From Ignavibacteria bacterium (GTDB taxonomy: Bacteria; Bacteroidota; Ignavibacteria; Tepidaquicellales; Tepidaquicellaceae), in NCBI GenBank assembly GCA_028714695.1, contig JAQTLX010000013.1:37823-101822 (forward strand): a DNA stretch of 64,000 nt. Reading direction: 5' to 3'. A model generated the notes under the pieces. The model saw only the letters and a program-made list of their open reading frames with translations, searched no databases and was not told the DNA's origin. Below, one piece after another: positions 9,833-18,088 of this stretch (the first letter of the stretch is position 1; every line of letters starts with the position of its first letter). The translations under genes were made by a program, and so were the position numbers.

Positions 9833-10360
9833 ATGTTCAAAGAAGAAAGAAATACTTCATTATTTCAATGGAGCGATTTAGGGGATATTAATAAGGGAAG
9901 ACCCAATCTCGGATTCATGACGGATATAAGGGTGTACCGTTTAATGCAGTACACATTGAGGGATGTGCTTATAAAAAGATACGGCGTTGACGAGACGAAT
10001 AAATTAATAATAGAGGCGGGGTACAATGCAGGTGTGCATTTCTGCAGGAATTTAATTGACGTTAAATTACCGTTTAATGAATTTATCGCCGAATTACAGA
10101 AATCATTACGTGATTTAAATGTCGGAATATTAAGACTTGAGAAAACGGATGATAGTAAGAAACATTTCTTTATATCCGTTGCCGAGGACCTTGATTGTTC
10201 CGGGTTATCTGTTTCTGACGAGACGGTGTGTAATTACGATGAAGGATTTTTTTCTGGGATTATGAATGAATATACCGGGAAGAATTATATTGTCAAGGAA
10301 ATAGACTGCTGGTCGACCGGCGACAGGGTTTGCAGGTTTGAATTCAAACAAGCCGATTAA
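9833..10360 (+). CDS. V4R (4-vinyl reductase) domain protein
   Basis: A 175-residue soluble protein whose C-terminal half fits the V4R domain: GYNAGVHFCRNL, then an ISVAEDLDCSG strand region, then NYDEGFFSGIMNEYTGKNY and the end motif EIDCWSTGDRVCRFEF, where the C-x-(A/S)-T-G-D-x-x-C pattern is the family hallmark. V4R domains bind small hydrophobic ligands and occur as ligand-sensing input modules, for example in XylR/DmpR-type regulators and the BchJ protein. I start at ATG 9833; a GTG at 9830 is directly before it. The stop codon directly abuts the ATG of the histidine kinase downstream, so the protein probably provides input to that kinase. The ligand is unknown. Confidence 0.8.
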   Translation: MFKEERNTSLFQWSDLGDINKGRPNLGFMTDIRVYRLMQYTLRDVLIKRYGVDETNKLIIEAGYNAGVHFCRNLIDVKLPFNEFIAELQKSLRDLNVGILRLEKTDDSKKHFFISVAEDLDCSGLSVSDETVCNYDEGFFSGIMNEYTGKNYIVKEIDCWSTGDRVCRFEFKQAD

Positions 10361-11533
10361 ATGGATGAGAGAAAAGTAACACCGATTCAACTTGCGATAG
10401 GAAGATTAAGCGATTTAATGCAGGCGAAGATTCCCGAGAAGATAAATATCGCTGCAAATACGGAAGAAGAAAAAAAACTTGTAAAGTTAATAAACGATCT
10501 CGTTGATTTTTCATACGAAACGTACAATTTCATACTGCCTTTATCGAAAGGCGATTTAAGCATAAAGACACCAAGTACAAAGAATTTTTTTGCATCTCCG
10601 TTCAAAGAACTTCATTCAAGGCTTCAGCATCTCACATGGCAGGCAGAGCAGATTGCCAGCGGAAATTATAATCAGAGAATCGACTTCATGGGAGATTTTT
10701 CCAAAGCGTTTAACAACATGGTAGAGGCGCTTGATAAAAACACTCGGATGCTTAAGGAAGAAATTGCGGAGAGAAAGAAGGCTGAAGAATCGCTAAAGGA
10801 ATATTCGGAAAAACTGGAAGAGGCAAACCTGACGAAAGACAAATTTTTTTCAATAATATCGCATGATTTAAGAAGTCCATTTACGGCTATTATAGGTTTT
10901 GCAAATCTGCTTTCACAGGAATATGACAGTTATGATGATTACGACAGGAAGGAAATGATAAGTAATATAGAGACATCGGCGAATTCGGCTTTTAGGCTGC
11001 TTGAAAATCTGCTCGAATGGTCGCGAAGTCAGATAAACGGAATAGAATACAAACCCGAAAACATCGAAATGAGCGTTGTTGTCGTCGAGATAATAAATAT
11101 TCTGGCGCAGCAGGCGGCGGGAAAGAATATCAAACTGCTGACGGAAGTTAAATATAACACAAAAGCCTATGCCGACCCGAACATGACAAAGACGATTTTA
11201 AGGAATCTGATTTCGAATGCAATCAAGTTTACAAAAATCGGAGGTACAGTTATAATTTCATCAAAAGAAATCAAACCATTTCTGGAAATATCGGTAAAAG
11301 ATTCGGGAATCGGGATTGCGAAAGAGGATATCGAAAAAATATTTAAATTAGGTTCAACATCCGGAAAAAGAGGAACAGCAGGCGAAAAAGGAACAGGTCT
11401 TGGGCTTATGTTGTGCAAAGAATTCACTGAAAAAAACGGCGGGACTATTTCGGTTGAAAGCGAGCATGATAAAGGGACAACTATGAAATTTACTTTGCCT
11501 CTGCACAAAAGCAGAATGCAAACAAATTTGTAA
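10361..11533 (+). CDS. Soluble sensor histidine kinase (HisKA/HATPase_c)
   Basis: A 390-residue kinase without membrane segments. Residues 1-90 form a region with no family I recognise. Around 90-130 is a HAMP-like helical pair (GNYNQRIDFMGDFSKAFNNM), then a coiled coil (about 128-160). The HisKA domain has the H-box FFSIISHDLRSPFTAI with phospho-acceptor His168. The HATPase domain has the N-box NLISNAIKFT, G1 DSGIGI and G2 KGTGLGLMLCKEF. No receiver domain or response regulator is nearby. It starts immediately after the V4R protein, so the V4R module is the likely sensor acting in trans. Last gene of the long operon, followed by a strong terminator. Confidence 0.92.
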   Translation: MDERKVTPIQLAIGRLSDLMQAKIPEKINIAANTEEEKKLVKLINDLVDFSYETYNFILPLSKGDLSIKTPSTKNFFASPFKELHSRLQHLTWQAEQIASGNYNQRIDFMGDFSKAFNNMVEALDKNTRMLKEEIAERKKAEESLKEYSEKLEEANLTKDKFFSIISHDLRSPFTAIIGFANLLSQEYDSYDDYDRKEMISNIETSANSAFRLLENLLEWSRSQINGIEYKPENIEMSVVVVEIINILAQQAAGKNIKLLTEVKYNTKAYADPNMTKTILRNLISNAIKFTKIGGTVIISSKEIKPFLEISVKDSGIGIAKEDIEKIFKLGSTSGKRGTAGEKGTGLGLMLCKEFTEKNGGTISVESEHDKGTTMKFTLPLHKSRMQTNL

Positions 11534-11610
11534 ATCAACGATAGAATTAACGCGGGGGATAAGACAGAAAAATGTTTCTATAAATATTAATTTTGGAGAT
11601 CAAGTATATA

Positions 11611-11642
11611 AAAAGCCCGTTGCAGATGCAGCGGGCTTTTTT
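11611..11642. terminator. Bidirectional terminator between convergent genes
   Basis: A 13-bp stem AAAAGCCCGTTGC (11611-11623) with GCAGCGGGCTTTT (11628-11640), loop AGAT, one wobble pair, flanked by A and T tracts. It can stop both the histidine-kinase operon (+) and the acyl-CoA dehydrogenase operon (-). Confidence 0.88.
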
Positions 11643-11660
11643 AATTTACAAATTGAGTTA

Positions 11661-12803
11661 TCAATCTTTCAGAAGTTCTCTGGCAATAACGATTTTCTGA
11701 ATTTCGCTTGTGCCTTCGTAGATTTCAGTGATTTTAGCATCGCGAAGATATCTTTCAACGAGATACTCACGAACATAACCATATCCGCCGTGAATCTGAA
11801 TGGCTTCAAGCGCATTCTGTACTGCTACACGGCTTGCGAATAACTTTCCCTGTGCCGCTTCTTTAGCAAATTTTCCATGAGCGTCTTTCTTCATTGCAGC
11901 CTGAAGAACAAGCAGTCTTGCTGTTTCTACATTCACAGCCATATCAGCGAGTTTAAACTGGATTGCCTGCAGTTCGCAGATGGGTTTATCGAATGCTTTG
12001 CGTTCTTTTGAGTATTTTACGGAGGCATCCAGGCATGCTGAGGCAATACCGAGAGCCTGAGAGGCGATACCGATACGACCGCCATTGAGTGTTTCCATGG
12101 CGATTTTAAAGCCGAGACCTTCTTCTCCGAGAACATTTTCTTTAGGTACCCTGACATTATTTAGTCCGAGAGTGCAGGTATCCGAACTTCTGATGCCGAG
12201 TTTATCTTCTTTTTTTCCGACCTCAACACCTGCAAAGATTTTTTCTACTATAAATGTCGTAATACCCTTATATCCTTTAGACTTATCTGTCTGCGCCTGA
12301 ACTAAATAATAGTCTGCTTTTGTACCGTTTGTTATCCAGTTTTTCATACCGTTAAGTACATAAAAATCGCCGTCTTTATCGGCAACGGTTTTCTGGTTTG
12401 TAGCATCGCTTCCGGCTTCGGGTTCAGACAGGCAGAATGCTCCGAGTTTCTGGCCGGTTGCAAGGGGAGTAAGGTATTTTTCTTTTTGTTCTTTTGTGCC
12501 CCATTTTTCAATTCCAAAGCAAACGAGGGAGTTATTGACAGACATAATAACGCCGACGGATGCATCAACTTTTGATATCTCCTCTATAGCAAGCACATAG
12601 CAAACAGTATCCAATCCTGCACCGCCCCACTCGGGTGAGACCATCATACCCATAAAGCCGAGTTCACCGAGTTTTTGAATAATATCCGTCGGGAATTCAC
12701 CTTTAATATCTCTTTCAACAGACGAAGGGGCAATTTCATTTTGAGCAAAATCCCTTGCAGCATCTCTTATCGAAATCTGTTCTTCAGTAAAGTTAAAGTC
12801 CAT
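11661..12803 (-). CDS. Acyl-CoA dehydrogenase, short-chain (butyryl-CoA) type
   Basis: FAD enzyme of 380 residues, the standard length. It oxidises a short-chain acyl-CoA to the 2-enoyl-CoA and hands electrons to ETF. Seen: FCLSEPEAGSDA, LNGMKNWITNG, GLGFKIAMETLNGGRIGIA, ERKAFDKPI, QIHGGYGYVREY and the catalytic-base motif EIYEGTSEIQ, in which Glu363 is the base. A Glu at this place is typical of the short and medium chain (ACADS/Bcd) branch. It is the third gene of an operon after a thiolase and a 3-hydroxyacyl-CoA dehydrogenase, which suggests C4 metabolism, either butyrate-type oxidation or synthesis. The etfAB genes are not in the window. Confidence 0.93.
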   Translation of the reverse strand: MDFNFTEEQISIRDAARDFAQNEIAPSSVERDIKGEFPTDIIQKLGELGFMGMMVSPEWGGAGLDTVCYVLAIEEISKVDASVGVIMSVNNSLVCFGIEKWGTKEQKEKYLTPLATGQKLGAFCLSEPEAGSDATNQKTVADKDGDFYVLNGMKNWITNGTKADYYLVQAQTDKSKGYKGITTFIVEKIFAGVEVGKKEDKLGIRSSDTCTLGLNNVRVPKENVLGEEGLGFKIAMETLNGGRIGIASQALGIASACLDASVKYSKERKAFDKPICELQAIQFKLADMAVNVETARLLVLQAAMKKDAHGKFAKEAAQGKLFASRVAVQNALEAIQIHGGYGYVREYLVERYLRDAKITEIYEGTSEIQKIVIARELLKD

Positions 12804-12830
12804 TTTTATGATTTAAGTTTTTAAATTATC

Positions 12831-13685
12831 TTATTTTGAATAATCGTAGAAACCTTTGCCGCTTTTACGTCCAAGATGACCTGCGGCAACCATTTTTTTA
12901 AGAAGCGGGCACGGGCGGTATTTTGAATCTCCGTAGCCGTCATAAAGTACTTCCATAATGAAGAGGCATACATCCAGTCCGATAAAATCCGCGAGTGTAA
13001 GCGGACCCATAGGGTGGTTCATTCCAAGTTTCATAACCGTATCAATGGCTTCGGGTTTCGCAACGCCTTCCATTACACAGTAAATCGCTTCATTAATCAT
13101 AGGCATAAGGATTCTATTTGATACGAATCCAGGGTAATCGTTGACTTCGACGGGTGTCTTTTCTATTTTTTCAGTCAGTGTTTTAATAAGGTCATAAGTA
13201 TTCTGCGATGTAGCGTAGCCTCGAATGATTTCTACGAGTTTCATCATCGGAACGGGGTTCATGAAATGCATTCCTATGACATTTTCAGGTCTGCCTGTAA
13301 CCGCGCCGATTTCCGTTATTGAGATTGATGAAGTGTTAGTCGCGAGTATAGCATCTTTTTTGCATTCTCTGTCGAGTATTGTGAAAATTTTCTTTTTTGT
13401 TTCGGGATTTTCAGTTGCCGCTTCAACAACAAGTTCGGAATGCTTTGCATCGGAGAGAATGGCGGATGTTTTAATATTTCCGAGTGTCTGAGTTTTTATC
13501 TCTTCGGTTATTGTTCCTTTTTTCACCTGTCTGTCGAGGTTCCCTGTAATTGTTTTTATCGCTTTTTCGAGAAACTCTTCTTTAATATCAATGAGAGTTA
13601 CCTTGAAGCCGTATTGGGCGAAGACATGCGCGATACCGTTTCCCATTGTGCCGGCGCCAATCACAGTTATGTTTAAGATATCCAT
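12831..13685 (-). CDS. hbd: 3-hydroxybutyryl-CoA dehydrogenase
   Basis: NAD(P)-dependent enzyme of 284 residues that interconverts 3-hydroxybutyryl-CoA and acetoacetyl-CoA. The N-terminal Rossmann motif is [17 protein letters not shown] with a following LIDI. The active-site region [20 protein letters not shown] carries the catalytic histidine, and [18 protein letters not shown] and DFIGLDVCL mark the C-terminal helical domain. The length and single-domain build match Hbd/PaaH rather than the large fused FadB-type proteins. It lies 72 bases after the thiolase gene and 27 before the acyl-CoA dehydrogenase. No crotonase gene is adjacent. Confidence 0.95.
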   Translation of the reverse strand: MDILNITVIGAGTMGNGIAHVFAQYGFKVTLIDIKEEFLEKAIKTITGNLDRQVKKGTITEEIKTQTLGNIKTSAILSDAKHSELVVEAATENPETKKKIFTILDRECKKDAILATNTSSISITEIGAVTGRPENVIGMHFMNPVPMMKLVEIIRGYATSQNTYDLIKTLTEKIEKTPVEVNDYPGFVSNRILMPMINEAIYCVMEGVAKPEAIDTVMKLGMNHPMGPLTLADFIGLDVCLFIMEVLYDGYGDSKYRPCPLLKKMVAAGHLGRKSGKGFYDYSK

Positions 13686-13757
13686 TTTGTAATTTTAATT
13701 ATTATTAAAACAAAGAATTAAAGTATTTAATTCCTAAACCGAACAAAGTTATTTCTA

Positions 13758-14933
13758 TCAACATTTTTCAATAATGAGCGCGCTTGCTTCGCCGCCGCCT
13801 ATACATAGGGTTGCGAGACCTGTTTTCTTATTATTTCTATGAAGATTATAAATCAATGTAGTAAGAATTCTTGCGCCGCTTGCACCGATAGGGTGACCTA
13901 ATGCTACTGCGCCGCCGTTAATATTAATTTTGGAAGCATCGAGTTTTGCTACTTTAATTACAGAGATAGCCTGTACGGCAAATGCTTCGTTGATTTCGAA
14001 TAAGTCAATGTCATCTATTCTCATTCCGGCTTTTTTAGTAACATTTTGAATTGCATACGCAGGTGCTGTAGTAAACCATTCGGGTTCCTGAGCAAATGAT
14101 GATTGCGCAATAATTTTCGTAAGAGGTTTCAGACCGAGTTCTTTTGCTTTATCGGCTGACATAACAACGAGAGCGGATGCGCCGTCGTTTATTTTTGAAG
14201 CATTGAATGCGGTTATAGTGCCGTCTTTTTCGAAAGCGGGTTTAAGAGAAAGACCTTTCTCGAAATTTGTTTTGCCGGGTTCTTCATCGTTTGATATTGT
14301 GAGTATGCCTTTTTTGTCTTTAACATCGATGCCTATTATTTCATCTTTGAAAAATCCTTTTTCGATTGCATTGAGCGCTTTTTTATAACTGTCGACCGAA
14401 AAATCGTCCTGTTCTTTTCTTGATATATTCAATTCTCTTGAACAGATTTCACCCGCGCTTCCCATATGAAAGTTGTTATAGCAGTCCCATAGTCCGTCGT
14501 GAACCATACCGTCTATGATAGTTCCGTTACCCATACGATATCCTGTTCTTGCTTTTGGGAGATAGTAGGGAACATTGCTCATTGATTCCATTCCGCCTGC
14601 GACTACTATTTCGGCATCGCCTGATTTGATTGCCTGTGCGGCAAGCATCACGGCTTTGAGTCCCGAGCCGCAAACTTTATTAATTGTCATACACGGAACT
14701 GATTTCGGAATACCGGCATATATAGATGCCTGACGTGCGGGTGCCTGACCAATACCTGCGGGAAGAACACAGCCCATGATGACTTCGGATACTTCTTCCG
14801 GGTTAATTCCGGCTCGTGAAACGGCTTCTTTTATTACTATAGCGCCTAATTGAGGTGCTGTAAGAGATGCCAATGCTCCTTGAAAACTACCAATCGGAGT
14901 TCTGACTGCCGATACAATTACTACTTCTTTCAT
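13758..14933 (-). CDS. Acetyl-CoA acetyltransferase (thiolase)
   Basis: Thiolase of 391 residues, standard length for the ThlA/AtoB/PhaA group. The acylated cysteine is Cys88 in NKVCGSGLKAV. The other active-site signatures are EINEAFAVQ, ALGHPIGASGARI and the C-terminal ATLCIGGGEA with the proton-donating cysteine. It condenses two acetyl-CoA or cleaves acetoacetyl-CoA. First gene of the minus-strand operon thiolase, Hbd, acyl-CoA dehydrogenase; a TATATTTG promoter element lies about 50 bases upstream. The biosynthetic or degradative direction cannot be told from sequence. Confidence 0.95.
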   Translation of the reverse strand: MKEVVIVSAVRTPIGSFQGALASLTAPQLGAIVIKEAVSRAGINPEEVSEVIMGCVLPAGIGQAPARQASIYAGIPKSVPCMTINKVCGSGLKAVMLAAQAIKSGDAEIVVAGGMESMSNVPYYLPKARTGYRMGNGTIIDGMVHDGLWDCYNNFHMGSAGEICSRELNISRKEQDDFSVDSYKKALNAIEKGFFKDEIIGIDVKDKKGILTISNDEEPGKTNFEKGLSLKPAFEKDGTITAFNASKINDGASALVVMSADKAKELGLKPLTKIIAQSSFAQEPEWFTTAPAYAIQNVTKKAGMRIDDIDLFEINEAFAVQAISVIKVAKLDASKININGGAVALGHPIGASGARILTTLIYNLHRNNKKTGLATLCIGGGEASALIIEKC

Positions 14934-14981
14934 ATTTGAATTATTTTATATTAATATTCAATATTGGGTTTAGCGAGATAA

Positions 14982-15009
14982 CAAATATAAACAACAAAAT
15001 AAATTCCAA
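14982..15009 (-). promoter_or_regulatory. Candidate promoter for the thiolase operon
   Basis: On the minus strand TTG (15009-15007), 17 bases, then TATATTTG (14989-14982), the Bacteroidota TAnnTTTG form. The rest of 14934-15224 is AT-rich and should also hold the promoter of the divergent T9SS gene at 15225, but I see no clear match for it. Confidence 0.4.
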
Positions 15010-15224
15010 AAAATTGCATTAAATGGATGAAAATAGCATATTTGAATGAACACAAAGTTGTAAAAATAAACAATTTGCTACCATATTAATTCCATATAAA
15101 ATATAATCAGGCGCGGTTAATTTTATTGGTTAAAGATTTATACTACAAAATAATTAATGAGTTTAATTATATTTAGTTTAACAGAAACGAAGTACTTTTT
15201 TAGCAAATTTAATTTAATCGCGGG

Positions 15225-17111
15225 ATGAAAAAGACAATTTTACTCTCTTTATTTATTCTTTCCACAATTTTAATCAATAACGCCGGAGCATTTTACATCT
15301 GGCAGGATTTTGACAATCCTAATTTTCCGCCGGCCGGCTGGACATTAAACACAACCAATCATTTCAACTGGGACTGGGCGATTATTTGTTCGGGTTACGG
15401 TACAAGTTACGGCTCAGCAAAAGCGAACATGTCGGATTGCAACACGGGTCTTACTTTTGACATGATAACGCCGCAATTTACAGCCGCGGTATCGGGTGAT
15501 TCATTGATATTCGACCATGCGTATGCGACATACGGAGGTTCGAACGATCAATTGAAAATCTGGTATTCAACCGATAACGGGGTTACATGGACACAGTTAG
15601 TGCTTTTAAACGGCGGTGCTTCCGGTGAACTGGTAACGGCACCGGCAACAGGGTTGGCATTTGTGCCGACACCAACGCAATGGGCAACCAAGAGTTATTC
15701 ACTTCCAACAGGTACTAACAAAATTAAATTCACTGCGATATCGGCATACGGAAATAATTTATATCTGGATAATATTAAGATCGGTACACGATATACAACG
15801 GATGCCGGTGCAAGCGGTTTTAAAAGATATCTGAAGGTACTTTCCCCGGGAGCGATAGATACACCTAAAGTTTATGTAAGAAATTTCGGTACAACAACAC
15901 AGAATATTCCCGTGACTCTTACGATTAATCCGGGAGGATACTCGCAGACACAAACGGTAACAGGACTTGCTGCGGGTTCATCATATCTTGCAACATTTCC
16001 GGCGTGGACTGTACCTTCTTCAGGGAACATTACAATGAAGGCATTCACGACTTTAAGCGGCGACCAGAATAATTCGAATGACACAATATACAATTACTAT
16101 ATTGCATCGAACAATCCGAGAAATGTATTGATAGAATACTGCACGGGTACATGGTGCCAGTGGTGTCCATGCGCGAAGGGCAGGATACTCGACCTTGAGG
16201 CATATTATCCGAATACAATAGTGCTTGCATATCACGGCGGAAGCACATCTGACCCATATCAGACATTTAACGGAAATAACATCCTTTCAATGATGGGAAT
16301 GACTGCATTTCCGACCGGAACCATTGAGAGAACCACGACCCCGTCGGAATGCGGTTACAGTGATTTTGTAGAGAGACCGTTTATGCGATATCTGAATTCG
16401 CCTGTATCGCCGGTGAAGATTGATATAGTATCGCAGAATTATAACGCTTCGACCCGTCAGTTGAATGTTAACTTAAATACAACTGCATTATCGACATTGA
16501 CAGGTCAGTATAAAATTAATTATGTTATAACGGAAGACAATTTGGTTTACACACAATCCGGAAACTCATACTGTACGGGCGGTTCGACGTATGTTCACAA
16601 ATGGGTAGTAAGAAACATGGTGAATACGGCTTCAGGTGATAACCTAAATTCAGGCGCGACTTGGACGAACGGGCAGGTAATTAATAAATCGTTCTCGACT
16701 ACGCTTGACGCGGGATGGCTTGAAGCAAACTGCAAACTAAAGATATTCGTTTACAAGGATGCATCGCCGATATACAGTGCGGAAATTCAGCAGGCGATTG
16801 AGACTGGAATAACGCTGACGGGAATCAACGGGCAGCCGGAAGTTCCGGTAAAGTTCGATTTAGGCCAGAACTATCCGAATCCTTTCAATCCCGTAACTAA
16901 CATAAAATTTGCAATCCCTAAGAACGGAAATGCGAGTCTAAAGATTTACGATATCACGGGGAAACTTGTCGCGACATATCTTGAGGGATACGTAACAGCG
17001 GGATATTACAATGCCGAGATAAACGGCGCTGAACTTTCGAGCGGAGTATATTTCTACACATTGAAGGCCGGAAATTATATTGAGACAAAGAAGATGATGC
17101 TGATAAAATAA
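15225..17111 (+). CDS. T9SS-secreted protein with Omp28/thioredoxin-like domain
   Basis: A 628-residue exported protein. Residues 1-22 are a signal peptide. Residues about 25-190 form a jelly-roll-like domain of the choice-of-anchor type (WQDFDN, PPAGWT, LIFDHAYA, KIWYSTDNG, YLDNIKIG). A CARDB-like beta domain follows (about 205-290). From about 298 an Omp28/thioredoxin-like domain begins with VLIEYCTGTWCQWCPCAKG, where the W-C-x-x-C-x-C cluster resembles a redox site. The last 80 residues are a T9SS type A sorting domain (NYPNPFNPVTNIKF to LSSGVYFY and KKMMLIK). It should be delivered to the cell surface. The substrate is unknown; a surface thiol oxidoreductase or metal-binding role is possible. 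Closed by a terminator at 17171. Confidence 0.88.
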   Translation: MKKTILLSLFILSTILINNAGAFYIWQDFDNPNFPPAGWTLNTTNHFNWDWAIICSGYGTSYGSAKANMSDCNTGLTFDMITPQFTAAVSGDSLIFDHAYATYGGSNDQLKIWYSTDNGVTWTQLVLLNGGASGELVTAPATGLAFVPTPTQWATKSYSLPTGTNKIKFTAISAYGNNLYLDNIKIGTRYTTDAGASGFKRYLKVLSPGAIDTPKVYVRNFGTTTQNIPVTLTINPGGYSQTQTVTGLAAGSSYLATFPAWTVPSSGNITMKAFTTLSGDQNNSNDTIYNYYIASNNPRNVLIEYCTGTWCQWCPCAKGRILDLEAYYPNTIVLAYHGGSTSDPYQTFNGNNILSMMGMTAFPTGTIERTTTPSECGYSDFVERPFMRYLNSPVSPVKIDIVSQNYNASTRQLNVNLNTTALSTLTGQYKINYVITEDNLVYTQSGNSYCTGGSTYVHKWVVRNMVNTASGDNLNSGATWTNGQVINKSFSTTLDAGWLEANCKLKIFVYKDASPIYSAEIQQAIETGITLTGINGQPEVPVKFDLGQNYPNPFNPVTNIKFAIPKNGNASLKIYDITGKLVATYLEGYVTAGYYNAEINGAELSSGVYFYTLKAGNYIETKKMMLIK

Positions 17112-17170
17112 TTCAAAATATAAAGTTGAAAATTCAAAATTTCAATTATAAGTTGAAAGTGATTTTATAA

Positions 17171-17207
17171 AAAAGCCCCGTTGAAAGACGGGGTTTTGTT
17201 TTTTTAC
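17171..17207 (+). terminator. Rho-independent terminator
   Basis: CCCCGT (17176-17181) pairs with ACGGGG (17188-17193), extended by AAAA/TTTT around one bulged G, then a T-rich tail. It ends the T9SS gene at 15225-17111. Confidence 0.8.
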
Positions 17208-17238
17208 TAGAGAAGTCAAATGTATCATCTGCATGCGT

Positions 17239-17257
17239 GTCAGGTGTAACACCTGAC
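17239..17257. repeat. 19-bp perfect palindrome (possible dispersed repeat)
   Basis: GTCAGGTGT, one base, ACACCTGAC: a perfect 9-bp inverted repeat in the gap between the T9SS gene terminator and tpiA. It is too tight for a terminator loop and there is no T tract. It could be a protein-binding palindrome or a remnant of a REP-like dispersed element. I see only one copy in the window. Confidence 0.55.
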
Positions 17258-17296
17258 GCCACTATAATAATAGTATATTAGATCTGTTACGATAAA

Positions 17297-18058
17297 TTAT
17301 TTTGCGGCTTCGATGATAGCAATGAAACTATCGGCTTTGAGACTTGCGCCGCCGATTAGACCGCCGTCTATATTATTCATGCTAAGCAGTTCTTTTGCAT
17401 TCTTATCGTTCATGCTGCCGCCGTATAATATTCTTGTTCTTCCGGCAACTGTTGCGTTGTACAGATTTTCGAGCGATTTTCTGATTTCAACATGCATTTC
17501 TTCAGCCTGTTCGGGTGATGCCGTTTTACCGGTGCCGATTGCCCAAACCGGTTCATATGCAATTACCAGATTATCGGTATCCATTGCGCATACGTCTTTA
17601 AGGCAGAGAGTAATCTGTTCATCGACAATTTTCTTTTCGATGCCCTGTTCGCGCTGTTCGAGTGTTTCTCCGACGCATAGAATTGGTTTTACGCCTTTTT
17701 CAAGCGCCTTAATGACCTTGAAGTTTATAAGGTGATTTGTTTCGTTAAAGTACTGGCGTCTTTCGCTGTGACCGAGTATTACATATTCGCATCCGATTGC
17801 ATGAAGCATTGAAGCGGAAATTTCTCCGGTGAATGCACCGTCGTCTCTGTTATGAATATTCTGGGCGCCGTACATGATTTTGGTGTCCGCCAATATTTCT
17901 TTCGCAGCGGGTATACATAAGAACGGGGGACAGATAACGACTTCAACTTTTGAAGCAGTATCTTTATTAAGTTTTGATTTAAGTTCGTTCATCAGTACTC
18001 TCGATTCATCGAAAGTTTTGTTCATTTTCCAGTTTCCTGCTACAATTTTTTTTCTCAT
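17297..18058 (-). CDS. tpiA: Triose-phosphate isomerase
   Basis: Glycolytic TIM-barrel enzyme of 253 residues, interconverting dihydroxyacetone phosphate and glyceraldehyde-3-phosphate. Seen: GNWKMNK with the active-site lysine, ILGHSERRQYFNE with the catalytic histidine, and YEPVWAIGTGKTAS with the catalytic glutamate and the flexible phosphate loop. ILYGGSMNDKN and GGLIGGASLK form the phosphate-binding end. It follows the GT39-like gene by 30 bases on the same strand and may be the last gene of that run. Confidence 0.98.
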   Translation of the reverse strand: MRKKIVAGNWKMNKTFDESRVLMNELKSKLNKDTASKVEVVICPPFLCIPAAKEILADTKIMYGAQNIHNRDDGAFTGEISASMLHAIGCEYVILGHSERRQYFNETNHLINFKVIKALEKGVKPILCVGETLEQREQGIEKKIVDEQITLCLKDVCAMDTDNLVIAYEPVWAIGTGKTASPEQAEEMHVEIRKSLENLYNATVAGRTRILYGGSMNDKNAKELLSMNNIDGGLIGGASLKADSFIAIIEAAK

Positions 18059-18088
18059 AGAACAATTTGTTTTATTTGTTAGTAAATA

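Noticed and set aside
17313..17735. 140-codon frame antisense to tpiA
   Set aside because: Shadow of a clear tpiA gene.
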